Of a stretch of 64,000 bases of DNA, positions 36,851 through 44,079 are shown piece by piece. The stretch covers positions 2,342,201 to 2,406,200 of the forward strand of contig OX453286.1 in the NCBI GenBank assembly GCA_949710005.1, given 5' to 3'. The translations under genes and the position numbers were made by a program. Every line of letters begins with the position of its first letter. Positions within the stretch are counted from its first letter, which is position 1. Source of the DNA: Ricordea florida (taxonomy: Eukaryota > Cnidaria > Anthozoa > Corallimorpharia > Ricordeidae). Below the pieces are notes generated by a model that was not told the origin of the DNA, did not search any database, and worked only from the letters and a program-made list of their open reading frames with translations.

Positions 36851-37800
36851 GGTATAACTTGTAATTCTTCCCTTACAAAACCTCGTCTAGGTCCGTCAGT
36901 TAAATAATATAAAACAGGCTGATTTGGCGCAATCATACTTTTTGAAATATCATAAACTTTGAGACTCCAAATAGGATCCGTGGCTCTTCTTCGTTCTCCT
37001 CCTTCAAGTTCGCCCGGAAATAATAGATATCTAACTTTAACCGCTGGCGGTAATCTAACTTCATCAAGCCCAACAACCCGCTGATAATTTTTGGGTTTAA
37101 TATTAACCTCTTTCAGTTTTATAGCCTCATCAGGCTCTTTACCGGTTATTCTCGTTTTTGTATTATTCAAAGTTTTTAGAATAGCTGGTAATCTTTTCAC
37201 CCATACCCTTGATCGGGAATCACTGATCATTTCTTGCGCATATTGATGGCTAAATAATCTTTCTCCTAATATTCTGTTTGCATTTTCCACAAATGCTTGG
37301 GCTCTATGATTACCGGCTTCACTTCTCTGTATTTTCACATTATGGTAATTCATGAGTTTACTAACTTCTCCCATAAATTCTTTCCCAGGATCAACCATTA
37401 ATGTTTTTGGGTATTTTAATCTTCTAGAATATATTTTTGTAAAAGCTTCTGATATCTCTCGACTTTCTTTTGAGGTTAATGGCTCAGCATCTTTATATCT
37501 CGAGGCGATATCAACCACAACTAACGCGTATTTATATGTTTTTCTTCCAACTCTATCATGCGGTAAAAATAATAAATCTGCTTGGTGTATATGATTTGGT
37601 TTATCCAAAGTCCAATGTGGCCTTGGAATATACTTTGGAGGAGGAAGATAGATTTGCCATATTGCTTGTTTCTGCAACCATTGTTTTACCTCATTTTCAC
37701 TTACTTTAGATTTCTCAGCTAATTTTGGAATTGCAGAATATCCTTTCCAATATCCTTCAGCCGAATAATATATTTTTGAGAGAATATTTTCGTTGCTCAT
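36808..37800 (-). CDS. INT: Polinton retroviral-type integrase
   Basis: 330 aa. An N-terminal helical region (about 10-60) precedes the catalytic core. HQAD places Asp75, VDPGKEF places Asp137, and FVEN places Glu172. The D-D-(34)-E spacing is typical of rve-fold integrases. The C-terminal part (about 245-330) is beta-rich and basic (FPGELEGGERRRATDPIWS), and I see no clear chromodomain. The enzyme inserts the element into host DNA with a short duplication, consistent with the CCCTAT repeat. It is transcribed leftward from 37800, divergently from the small frame at 37831, and converges on POLB. Confidence 0.93.
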   Translation of the reverse strand: MSNENILSKIYYSAEGYWKGYSAIPKLAEKSKVSENEVKQWLQKQAIWQIYLPPPKYIPRPHWTLDKPNHIHQADLLFLPHDRVGRKTYKYALVVVDIASRYKDAEPLTSKESREISEAFTKIYSRRLKYPKTLMVDPGKEFMGEVSKLMNYHNVKIQRSEAGNHRAQAFVENANRILGERLFSHQYAQEMISDSRSRVWVKRLPAILKTLNNTKTRITGKEPDEAIKLKEVNIKPKNYQRVVGLDEVRLPPAVKVRYLLFPGELEGGERRRATDPIWSLKVYDISKSMIAPNQPVLYYLTDGPRRGFVREELQVIPYDTVLPPDSVLVR

Positions 37801-37808
37801 TTAAAAAT
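37799..37808 (+). promoter_or_regulatory. Promoter box of the 59-codon frame
   Basis: ATTTAAAAAT begins 32 nt before the ATG at 37831 and overlaps the integrase start codon. Confidence 0.4.
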
Positions 37809-37816
37809 AAACAAGT

Positions 37817-37828
37817 ATCTTATAAATC
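37817..37828 (-). promoter_or_regulatory. TATA-like box of the integrase gene
   Basis: On the minus strand GATTTATAAGAT ends the interval to the integrase ATG, 28 nt upstream of 37800. On the plus strand the same stretch, AAGTATCTTATAAAT, is repeated just before the start at 38040. Confidence 0.4.
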
Positions 37829-37830
37829 AA

Positions 37831-38010
37831 ATGGTTGAGGAGGAAGAAGAAATGAAATTTACCGAATACCAAATCAACATTATGAAAAAAATTATTAGGA
37901 AAAAAATTCTATATATGGAAGACGGGGAACAAATTTTAAATATTATGATTTTAATTCCCGAGGCTAGAGAAGGTTTATTAAAACATATTTCTAAGTTAGA
38001 AAAGGTTTAA
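37831..38010 (+). CDS. Small hypothetical Polinton protein, 59 aa
   Basis: An open frame of 59 codons starts MVEEEEEMKFTEYQINIMKK. It has an acidic start, then an amphipathic and basic helix-rich body. It fits neatly between the divergent integrase start and the capsid-like gene, ends 30 bp before the latter, and has a promoter-like box at the usual distance. I do not recognise it. Its A-rich codon use matches its neighbours. It could be a real small gene or a leader region. Confidence 0.45.
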   Translation: MVEEEEEMKFTEYQINIMKKIIRKKILYMEDGEQILNIMILIPEAREGLLKHISKLEKV

Positions 38011-38014
38011 AGGT
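38005..38014 (+). promoter_or_regulatory. Promoter box of the capsid-like gene
   Basis: GTTTAAAGGT begins 35 nt before the ATG at 38040. It overlaps the stop codon of the preceding small frame. Confidence 0.45.
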
Positions 38015-38039
38015 TAACCAAAGTATCTTATAAATTACA

Positions 38040-39281
38040 ATGACGTCTGGAAAAATTAACCCAAACAGAATTCCTAAAGAACCATTTGGTTTGAAAGCAG
38101 AATCAACCCTGAATCGAATTACTCTAAATCCATCCACAGCCAGCCCAGGAGAAACATTATACATAAATATTCCAAAACTCGCTGAGAATTTGGTGATTGT
38201 CCCCGGAAGCGTATCCCTTCTATTTGATTTAGATGTTGGGGGTCATGCTAATAACACAGTTGTGAATAATGTGGGCCGTAATCTTGTAACCAGACTGAAA
38301 GTTCTTTTTGGAGGAGAAACATTGCAAGATACTCAAGGATATGATTTATTTCAAACCTATCATGATTTATTCTTAACTGAAGAAGAGCGCGAAGATAGAT
38401 TAAAACAAGGTATTTCTTCGTTAAATATTAGAAAACTTAGAACAAAAGCCGGAGATGCAAAAACACAAGATGTAAAAGAAGTTGCCCTCGCCAATGTTCA
38501 TGGTTCAAAGTACAGAATACCAATAAATCATCCTATTCTAAATGATCACGGTGTTTTTTATCCAAAAGCGCTTGAAAATCATCTTATATTCGAGATTACA
38601 CTTGCTCCGGTCGCTAATATTCTTATTTATTCTGATACAGCCAAAGCACCCTCATATTCAATCAAAAACTTAGAGTTAGAATATTCTTCAATTTCTAGCG
38701 AATACTTAGCTCGCGAGGCTCAAGCAGCCTATCAAGTCGGCAAAGGATTCTTTTATGAAAATATTACCTTGCACAAAACTTTTACATTTTCCATTGGCGG
38801 TGACGGTGTTATTAATCAACATATTAATTTACCGAGAAGATCAATGACAGGAATATTGTTTTTGTTTTTAATACCGCAAGCTGCAGGAGTAAGGGATTCT
38901 GAAAATTTTTATAATCCTGGTATTTCTTCAGTTGAAATTGATGTCGACGGCGTACCAAATAGAATATATTCTAGAGGAATGATTCCATCCGATCTTTGGG
39001 AATCCGTGAAAAAAAGATTTCACCGGGATGATGGTTTACAAATTTCATTGAAAGAAAAAGAATTTTACGCGGATAAGTTTGCTCTTTGGGTTGATACTAG
39101 AACTCACCCAGATAATGGTATTCATGGGGGCGGACTTGCTCTAAATAATACTCATGACGGTGTAAAAGTAGAAATTAAAAGGAAACAAGGAGGATCTGGA
39201 ACCGTAACTTGCCATATGTTCGTAGTAGCGGATGCAATGATGGAGATTATGAATTCAAGTTTGAGAACAATTAAGTACTGA
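38040..39281 (+). CDS. Candidate Polinton major capsid protein
   Basis: 413 aa with no membrane segment or signal peptide. It is rich in predicted beta strands separated by loops. The N-terminal half holds LYINIPKLAENLVIVPGSVS and a conserved-looking NNVGRNLV. The middle holds YRIPINHPIL and ALENHLIFEITLAP, resembling the pattern before the second jelly roll of double jelly-roll capsid proteins. The end holds CHMFVVADAMMEI. Its size, its position just upstream of the packaging ATPase and its beta-rich composition suggest the major capsid (hexon-like) protein of the element. This is inference from context; I did not match it residue by residue to a known capsid. It could instead be another virion protein. 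Confidence 0.6.
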   Translation: MTSGKINPNRIPKEPFGLKAESTLNRITLNPSTASPGETLYINIPKLAENLVIVPGSVSLLFDLDVGGHANNTVVNNVGRNLVTRLKVLFGGETLQDTQGYDLFQTYHDLFLTEEEREDRLKQGISSLNIRKLRTKAGDAKTQDVKEVALANVHGSKYRIPINHPILNDHGVFYPKALENHLIFEITLAPVANILIYSDTAKAPSYSIKNLELEYSSISSEYLAREAQAAYQVGKGFFYENITLHKTFTFSIGGDGVINQHINLPRRSMTGILFLFLIPQAAGVRDSENFYNPGISSVEIDVDGVPNRIYSRGMIPSDLWESVKKRFHRDDGLQISLKEKEFYADKFALWVDTRTHPDNGIHGGGLALNNTHDGVKVEIKRKQGGSGTVTCHMFVVADAMMEIMNSSLRTIKY

Positions 39282-39282
39282 T

Positions 39283-39345
39283 CGACGCGTACCGGCTACG
39301 CCGGAGCCCGAAGGGCGAAAGCGCCTCCCCGCTTTTGCGGACCGA
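39283..39345. other. GC-rich spacer between capsid-like and ATPase genes
   Basis: About 60 bp of high GC in an otherwise AT-rich element. It includes the inverted pair CCGGCTACGCCGG and blocks GCGAAAGCGCC and CCGCTTTTGCGG. It lies between the stop at 39279-39281 and the ATPase promoter box. It could be a hairpin terminator or a regulatory site. No function is shown by sequence alone. Confidence 0.5.
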
Positions 39346-39346
39346 G

Positions 39347-39356
39347 AATCTAAAAA
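39347..39356 (+). promoter_or_regulatory. Promoter box of the packaging ATPase
   Basis: AATCTAAAAA begins 33 nt before the ATG at 39380. It supports that start over longer readings of the frame. Confidence 0.55.
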
Positions 39357-39379
39357 CAAAATGTTATGATACAAAAATC

Positions 39380-40006
39380 ATGGAAGATTTACGAGATAAA
39401 ATCCCATTCCACTGTATAATAACAGGACCCACAAATTGCGGAAAAACAAAGTACCTAATTGAACAGCTCCGCGGGCCATTCCGAAAAGTTTTTGAATATA
39501 TTGTGTTAATTTGCCCAACCTATTCTAAAAATAAAACTTATCATAATTTTGCTCGAGGAGATAAACATTTCTATGTATTATCGCCGGATGCAAGTAATTC
39601 AGATGAGATCAATGAATTGTTAAATGATTGTCAAATTTTATTCTCTGGTACGAATACATTAATAATTTTAGATGATTGCGCGGTTTCCTCCGATCTGAAG
39701 AAAAGATCCAATAAATTTATAGATTTGGCATTTTCCGGAAGGCATCATGGTTTATCGGTTTGGGTTCTAACCCAGCAATTAACTTCGATAGCAAAACCAT
39801 TCCGCGAAAATGTAGCCTGCGTTGTTACTTTTCATAATCCTTCCCAGAAAGGTATGAAAATGTTTTTCGAAGATTATGGCAGTGATTTGGATTATGACTT
39901 GGGTAAAAAGTTTATGCATCTCCTGAAAACTGAAAAATATTCTAGGTTATGTTTAAGTTTGCGATATCCGTTTAATTGCTATTTAGAGATTCCCAAGGTG
40001 ATTTAA
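39380..40006 (+). CDS. ATP: Polinton genome-packaging ATPase (A32/FtsK-HerA type)
   Basis: 208 aa from the ATG at 39380. GPTNCGKT at residues 16-23 is a Walker A motif. LIILDDC near residue 100 is a Walker B-like motif with two acidic residues. LTQQLTS further on is the sensor-like segment usual in this family. The frame stays open upstream to about 39335, but that part lacks an ATG and lies over the promoter box, so I start at MEDLRDKIPF. The protein would pump element DNA into a capsid; its presence next to capsid-like genes supports a virus-like life style. The stop is 5 bp before the next ATG. Confidence 0.85.
   Translation: MEDLRDKIPFHCIITGPTNCGKTKYLIEQLRGPFRKVFEYIVLICPTYSKNKTYHNFARGDKHFYVLSPDASNSDEINELLNDCQILFSGTNTLIILDDCAVSSDLKKRSNKFIDLAFSGRHHGLSVWVLTQQLTSIAKPFRENVACVVTFHNPSQKGMKMFFEDYGSDLDYDLGKKFMHLLKTEKYSRLCLSLRYPFNCYLEIPKVI
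39980..39989 (+). promoter_or_regulatory. Weak promoter box of the 182-aa gene
   Basis: TATTTAGAGA, 32 nt before the ATG at 40012, lies inside the ATPase frame and is a poorer match to the consensus. Confidence 0.3.
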
Positions 40007-40011
40007 CAAAT

Positions 40012-40560
40012 ATGACAAACGTAGAAGATTATATTAAAGAAAATACCGGCCAACCTAATGGAGAAACAGTAAAAGATAATGAGGATCTTGAAATAAAACA
40101 AGAATCACTTGCTATTCTCGCAGCCTTGGGAACAACAAAGGAATATTTGGGGGCCGAAATGAGTTTGGGTGATATAAAGAAATTATCAGCAAAAGATGTT
40201 GAAAAGTATTTTAATCGTTATCAGGCGGTGATGGGTAAGAAAATTAATGGGGGATTAGTAGATTCATCCCTTCAATTAGTTTCCAAACTTATTTCTTATT
40301 TAGTTCCCGTTGATGATATAGAATCTCTTTGCAAAGATCTGAAGAATGATGATTTGGTAAATCGTGAATTAACAAACGTTGTAGGACTCTTGGCGTTGAA
40401 AGCAGGAAGGCTGGCAGCACTTGCTAGCGGACTATTTCAAGTAGCTAAACACATAAAATTCAACAAAAACCAACAATTTTCAAGAGGCGAACCAGTAAAT
40501 GGTAGCACAACTGACCAGGAAACTAAGCAATCTGCTGAAGGTGTTGATACAGTATATTAA
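40012..40560 (+). CDS. Conserved-looking Polinton protein of unknown function, 182 aa
   Basis: Begins MTNVEDYIKENTGQPNGETV. The N-terminal 45 residues are acidic and likely disordered. Residues about 45-85 (ALGTTKEYLGAEMS, VEKYFNRYQAVMGKK) are helical. A hydrophobic helical block follows (about 88-150: LQLVSKLISYLVPVDD, VVGLLALKAGRLAALASG), and the tail is polar. The hydrophobic part could be membrane-associated or a helical core. It follows the ATPase by 5 bp, so it belongs to the packaging/structural cluster. I do not recognise a named domain. It does not show the His/Cys catalytic pattern expected of an adenain protease. Confidence 0.7.
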   Translation: MTNVEDYIKENTGQPNGETVKDNEDLEIKQESLAILAALGTTKEYLGAEMSLGDIKKLSAKDVEKYFNRYQAVMGKKINGGLVDSSLQLVSKLISYLVPVDDIESLCKDLKNDDLVNRELTNVVGLLALKAGRLAALASGLFQVAKHIKFNKNQQFSRGEPVNGSTTDQETKQSAEGVDTVY

Positions 40561-40563
40561 ACA

Positions 40564-40573
40564 GATCTAAAAA
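40564..40573 (+). promoter_or_regulatory. Promoter box of the frameshifted gene at 40598
   Basis: GATCTAAAAA begins 34 nt before the ATG at 40598. Confidence 0.6.
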
Positions 40574-40597
40574 CTTATTTGTTGCATCTAAATAACA

Positions 40598-41040
40598 ATG
40601 TCTGAACAAAATGAAGTAGAAGTAAAAAATACTGAGCAAATTACCGCCGGCCCAGCGCCTGAAAATAAAGATACTAAAAAGAGGGAGAAAGATCCTAAAA
40701 AAGTCGCAGCTGGAAAGAAATTAGCAGAATATAATAAAAAGCAAAAGAAGCATTAGCCAGGGAAATGAAACGAGAAGAAGAGCCAGCCCCAGCAGGCCGC
40801 GGAGCAAATGAAAATACATATAGGGAAGCGAAATCATGGCTTCCAGAGTTATCTTTTACTACTGTTTTATCCGTTGTTGGATTGGGGTTTACAGCATTTG
40901 ATCTTTTTATGAGATACCGAGAAAAAGCTGGGGAGGGCTTCGTCCGATATTCCAGTAGGATAGCTGATTTATCACAAGTACCACAAATACCCCAACCAGC
41001 AAAAATTCCATTGACCACAAAATCTTTAGGAATGGAATAA
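40598..41040 (+). pseudogene. Small Polinton membrane protein gene broken by a frameshift
   Basis: The first frame (40598-40756, 52 codons) starts MSEQNEVEVKNTEQ and turns lysine-rich before a TAG. A second frame, from ATG 40765 to 41040 (91 aa), lies one register away. It stays open upstream across the end of the first frame, where it continues the same Lys/Ala/Glu-rich helix. The simplest reading is one gene of about 145 codons that lost a single A in the AATAAAAAGC tract. The second part has a hydrophobic segment (FTTVLSVVGLGFTAFDLFM) and a Pro-rich end. It could be a single-pass membrane protein of the virion or of assembly. A sequencing error in the A-run is possible. Function is unknown. 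Confidence 0.6.
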
Positions 41041-41043
41041 AGT

Positions 41044-41053
41044 CATTTAAAAG
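41044..41053 (+). promoter_or_regulatory. Promoter box of the 72-aa gene
   Basis: CATTTAAAAG begins 35 nt before the ATG at 41079. Confidence 0.45.
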
Positions 41054-41078
41054 TTTCTCAATGATACAGTAAAAAATC

Positions 41079-41297
41079 ATGTCAACCGAAAACAAACTTG
41101 TGAAAACTGTAACTGATTCAGCGGTGCTTATCGGATTAGGAGCTGGGGTTGGGTATGCGGCTAAGAAGCTAATGAAAGAATCATTTTTGAGTGACCCATC
41201 CTCGAGTATTACAAATTATGCAAAGTGGGTTGCGGTATTATCCGGAAGTATTTATCTAAAAACATATTTAGAGGAACAAAAGATTTTACCAAAATAA
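41079..41297 (+). CDS. Small Polinton membrane protein, 72 aa
   Basis: Starts MSTENKLVKTVTDSAVLIGL. A Gly/Ala-rich hydrophobic stretch (about 14-28) is followed by a basic loop (AAKKLMK) and a second hydrophobic stretch (about 49-60, WVAVLSGSIYL). It looks like a two-helix membrane protein. Its stop codon overlaps the next start as TAATG. No family is recognised; holin-like or virion-membrane roles are speculation. Confidence 0.6.
   Translation: MSTENKLVKTVTDSAVLIGLGAGVGYAAKKLMKESFLSDPSSSITNYAKWVAVLSGSIYLKTYLEEQKILPK
41263..41272 (+). promoter_or_regulatory. Promoter box of the 132-aa gene
   Basis: TATCTAAAAA lies 34 nt before the ATG at 41297, inside the preceding coding frame. It supports independent transcription despite the stop/start overlap. 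Confidence 0.5.
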
Positions 41298-41695
41298 TGG
41301 CATTAGCATCAATAGGAATGATGATTGGCGGGGCTATATTGAATGCAACGGCATTTACTGGTGGAAATTATCTTGCAAAATATTTATCAGGACGCAGCGT
41401 TGATGCAGAAAAAATACGACACGATAAAGCAATGGAAAAATATCAAAGAGATTACGAAGCATATCAGGAAAAAAGACAAAAAATGCTTGACTGGAAAATG
41501 AAAAGAAAAGATGAAAAATATCAAGCATCAAAAAATATTTCGGCTACAAATCAGGCTTTTGAATTGTACGGGCAAATGATAGAACCAAAATTCTCTGATT
41601 ATTACAAACCAAGCGATAGTCAAAAGACAGGAGAAATGGCATATGTCGGGGCTGGAATGTTAGGTTTAGGTTACGCAGTAAGTAAAATATTATAA
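41297..41695 (+). CDS. Polinton protein with hydrophobic ends and a charged coil, 132 aa
   Basis: Start chosen at the ATG overlapping the previous stop (MALASIGMMIGGAILNATAF). Residues 1-30 are hydrophobic and Gly-rich. Residues about 38-80 are a highly charged helix (EKIRHDKAMEKYQRDYEAYQ) likely to form a coiled coil. The last 20 residues are again hydrophobic (VGAGMLGLGYAVSKIL). This layout suits a membrane-anchored structural protein. Its 3' end faces the 3' end of a minus-strand gene across a hairpin at 41700-41740. Unknown family. Confidence 0.65.
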   Translation: MALASIGMMIGGAILNATAFTGGNYLAKYLSGRSVDAEKIRHDKAMEKYQRDYEAYQEKRQKMLDWKMKRKDEKYQASKNISATNQAFELYGQMIEPKFSDYYKPSDSQKTGEMAYVGAGMLGLGYAVSKIL

Positions 41696-41699
41696 ATTA

Positions 41700-41740
41700 T
41701 TATATAACTTGTAATAAGTCAATCAAAATAAGTTATATAA
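41700..41740. terminator. Putative bidirectional terminator hairpin
   Basis: TTATATAACTT (41700-41710) and AAGTTATATAA (41730-41740) are perfect inverted arms around a 19-nt loop. They lie exactly between the stop codons of two convergent genes. The arm TTATATAACATAAT recurs between the other convergent pair at 46291/46335. Confidence 0.55.
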
Positions 41741-41745
41741 CATAA

Positions 41746-42001
41746 TTAAAGTATTCGTATACCATATAATTCCTCAGTTATCATAATTTTTACCACATTT
41801 TTTTCTTTTTCTTCAAATTCATCAATATTCTTAACCAAATTAAATAAAAAATTTAGTTTTTCTTCTTTTTCTTTATTATCTTTTGTTCCAACAGCTAAAT
41901 CATATAATAAGCCAAATTTTTTTTCTTTTTTCCCCTTCTTCCTCATCAAAATCTTTAAGTATAGACCCCCATAAAAGTCTTTTTGCTATATTTTCGTCCA
42001 T
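41746..42001 (-). pseudogene. Small minus-strand Polinton gene with an A-tract frameshift
   Basis: From ATG 42001 the frame reads MDENIAKRLLWGSILKDFDE and meets a stop after 33 codons. A second frame (to the stop at 41746-41748) carries on with FGLLYDLAVG and a charged, helical C-terminus. They join in register if one A of the run of eight near 41918 is discounted. The intended product would be about 85 aa, soluble and highly charged, of unknown function. Its promoter box at 42031-42040 and the hairpin beyond its end support a real gene. A homopolymer sequencing error is an alternative to true decay. Confidence 0.5.
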
Positions 42002-42030
42002 TTTTTTTTATTTTATCTTTTATCTTTTAT

Positions 42031-42040
42031 CTTTTAAATC
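42031..42040 (-). promoter_or_regulatory. Promoter box of the minus-strand gene at 42001
   Basis: On the minus strand GATTTAAAAG begins 39 nt upstream of the ATG at 42001. Confidence 0.5.
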
Positions 42041-42067
42041 AATTTTTACTTTTAATCAGCTCCAAGG

Positions 42068-42077
42068 GATCTAAAGA
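42068..42077 (+). promoter_or_regulatory. Promoter box of the 397-aa gene
   Basis: GATCTAAAGA begins 34 nt before the ATG at 42102. With the oppositely oriented box at 42031-42040 it forms a compact divergent promoter. Confidence 0.65.
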
Positions 42078-42101
42078 TTTCTTACTGTTGAGTAAAAAAT
42101 C

Positions 42102-43295
42102 ATGGCGGAATATATACCATTAAAAGATTTACCAGGAGATAATGATGATGATGATGTTGATGAGGATGGAGAAAATTATGAAATACCAAAAACAAACACA
42201 TCTTTTGATCAGGACTATCCTGGTTATTCAGAATATATGGAAGAAACAAAAAAACGGAATAAATGGCAAGAGGTAACGCCAAAAAATATTTTTACAGAAA
42301 GGTATGAGGAATACGACAGAATGACAGATGCAAGACAACAACTAAAACGGTATCTTCCAAATTATGATCCAAATAATAGCGAACTTATTATAAGATTTGG
42401 TAAAGATGGTATTATAGAGGGAAAAATGAGTAATAGGGTGGATAACAAGTGGCACACAATAATCGATAAAGATTCAAATATCAAAATAGAAGATTTACCA
42501 AAAACAATGAGAAAATTCCTCGGAGTTGATTATGAAACCATGTTGAATATTTTAAATGAAGAAAAAGAAAAACATAATGAATTGCGATCCGCAGTACAGG
42601 GAATAGACGCGCTTTTGGCAACACGAACGGAAGAGATTGAAGGATATGTGGAGAGAGAAAAAGAGCTTCGATTATTCATTGAGAAACAACAGGAAAAAAA
42701 GGCAGAGAATAAATCCCTTTTTGACCAAACCGTAAAACAGAACATAGAATTAAAAACACAAGCGGAGAAAATTTTGGAGGAAGTAAAATTGTACAAAGAG
42801 GAGATTGATAAATATAAGAAGGATAAGTTAAATTTACAAAAGCTAGAAAAGAGCAGGGATCGTCTAAAAGCAGAGAACGACAAATTGAAAGAGCAAATAG
42901 GAGAACAATTGTCGGACATTGAGAGCAGAAAAGATGAAATACTTAAAAATTTACCATTACGAGAGCGAATAAAGTACATCTTCAAAAAGTATGGATTTAC
43001 AGTATTTGCTATTTTAAGCGCAGCTGGTTTAGTAATTGGGGTTATAGTTTCTAATCTTTCCAAAGGTCTAACAAAATTAGGTAAAGGTTTGGGAAATGGA
43101 TTAAAAACTATAGGTAAAAAACTTGGAGAAATATTACCAGGAATGGTTGGTGCAATAGTTAGCTTTCTTTTCAAAACCGCAGGACAGGTTATTGGATTTT
43201 TAGGTGAGAATGCTTGGCTTTTGATAATGGCTGTAGTTCTGTATTTTGTGGACCGACTAAAAGGAGGAACAAGTATAAAAAGGAAGAGAAAGTAA
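42102..43295 (+). CDS. Polinton coiled-coil membrane protein, 397 aa
   Basis: Starts MAEYIPLKDLPGDNDDDDVD. Residues 1-60 are acidic and Tyr-rich. Residues about 150-290 form a long coiled coil of Glu/Lys-rich heptads (EKEKHNELRSAV, LKAENDKLKEQIGEQL). Residues about 300-325 are a hydrophobic helix (FTVFAILSAAGLVIGVIVS). A Gly/Lys-rich amphipathic stretch (KGLTKLGKGLGNGLKTIGKK) follows. Two more hydrophobic segments end at about 383, before a basic tail. It could be a fusion, fibre or membrane-remodelling protein; I make no specific claim. The gene overlaps the open upstream extension of the next frame but not its chosen ATG. Confidence 0.75.
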   Translation: MAEYIPLKDLPGDNDDDDVDEDGENYEIPKTNTSFDQDYPGYSEYMEETKKRNKWQEVTPKNIFTERYEEYDRMTDARQQLKRYLPNYDPNNSELIIRFGKDGIIEGKMSNRVDNKWHTIIDKDSNIKIEDLPKTMRKFLGVDYETMLNILNEEKEKHNELRSAVQGIDALLATRTEEIEGYVEREKELRLFIEKQQEKKAENKSLFDQTVKQNIELKTQAEKILEEVKLYKEEIDKYKKDKLNLQKLEKSRDRLKAENDKLKEQIGEQLSDIESRKDEILKNLPLRERIKYIFKKYGFTVFAILSAAGLVIGVIVSNLSKGLTKLGKGLGNGLKTIGKKLGEILPGMVGAIVSFLFKTAGQVIGFLGENAWLLIMAVVLYFVDRLKGGTSIKRKRK

Positions 43296-43297
43296 CA

Positions 43298-43307
43298 AAT
43301 TTAAAGA
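43298..43307 (+). promoter_or_regulatory. Promoter box of the 205-aa gene
   Basis: AATTTAAAGA begins 36 nt before the ATG at 43334 and just after the previous stop. Confidence 0.5.
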
Positions 43308-43333
43308 CATCATACCGTTCAGTAAAATACAAT

Positions 43334-43951
43334 ATGGGCGAATACAATGGAATTTATCCTCAATTACCTAATAATAATTTCCAAACACAAAGCGGAGATA
43401 ATTTGATTAATTTCAGGCTACAAAAATCGAGTGAAGTATTGCAAAATCTCGAGAAGGAAATTAAACATTACGAAGAAGTTAGGAAAAAATATAATAGAGC
43501 AAGAGGAATATGTACAAAAATTAGTGTTTCTGGGGGATTTATTTCAGTTCTTCTATCAGCAAGCGGATTAGGAACTTCCCTCACGGGTTTTGGTGCTATT
43601 GTTGGTGTGCCTTTGGGTGTGGTTGGGGGTGTTTTTGGGGGTTTGTCGATTGGATTTGGTTTTGCCTCTAAAAGTCTTTCTGGTAAAGTTAGTAAACACG
43701 AACAAACAGTTGCCATTGCAAAGTCAAAATTAAACACCATTAGCGATTTAGTCTCAAAAGCTTTGAAGGATAATGTTCTATCCGATCAAGAATTTTCCAT
43801 AATTTTAGCGGAGTTGGATAAGTTTCAAAAACTGAAACAAGAAATAAGACAAAAATTCAGAAAAGATTCAGAAAAAAACTTCGACATGAGAATAATAAAG
43901 AAGAAAGTACGAGAAGATCTATTAAAAGAATTAACCAATCCGGCTGGTTAA
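43334..43951 (+). CDS. Polinton membrane-associated helical protein, 205 aa
   Basis: Start taken at MGEYNGIYPQLPNNNFQTQS because the upstream extension overlaps the preceding gene and the promoter box sits 36 nt before this ATG. Residues about 30-55 are a charged helix (LQNLEKEIKHYEEVRKKYN). Residues about 60-105 form one long Gly-rich hydrophobic hairpin (GLGTSLTGFGAIVGVPLGVV, FGGLSIGFGFA). The C-terminal third is again charged and helical, ending in a basic stretch. The helix/hydrophobic-hairpin/helix layout resembles pore- or membrane-inserting proteins, but I do not recognise a family. Confidence 0.7.
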   Translation: MGEYNGIYPQLPNNNFQTQSGDNLINFRLQKSSEVLQNLEKEIKHYEEVRKKYNRARGICTKISVSGGFISVLLSASGLGTSLTGFGAIVGVPLGVVGGVFGGLSIGFGFASKSLSGKVSKHEQTVAIAKSKLNTISDLVSKALKDNVLSDQEFSIILAELDKFQKLKQEIRQKFRKDSEKNFDMRIIKKKVREDLLKELTNPAG

Positions 43952-44040
43952 AGATTTCTTTCGAGAAAACTGAAGTGGGGTGCAATTGTTTCGCTGGGGT
44001 TAATAGAGAGGTTAATTAAATTTTACATCTTATTCTAAAA

Positions 44041-44050
44041 GATCTAAAGA
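44041..44050 (+). promoter_or_regulatory. Promoter box of the 508-aa gene
   Basis: GATCTAAAGA begins 39 nt before the ATG at 44080. It is identical to the box at 42068. Confidence 0.65.
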
Positions 44051-44079
44051 TCAAACAAATTGGGAAACAAAAGAATAAG

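Noticed and set aside
40725-40765. Programmed -1 frameshift between the two frames of the 40598 gene
   Set aside because: The A-run is read as AAT AAA AAG, which is not a canonical X-XXY-YYZ slippery heptamer, and I see no clear downstream structure. A one-base indel is simpler.
42530-43174. 214-aa minus-strand frame
   Set aside because: It is antisense to the coiled-coil gene at 42102-43295 and reflects its codon pattern. There is no promoter box at its start.
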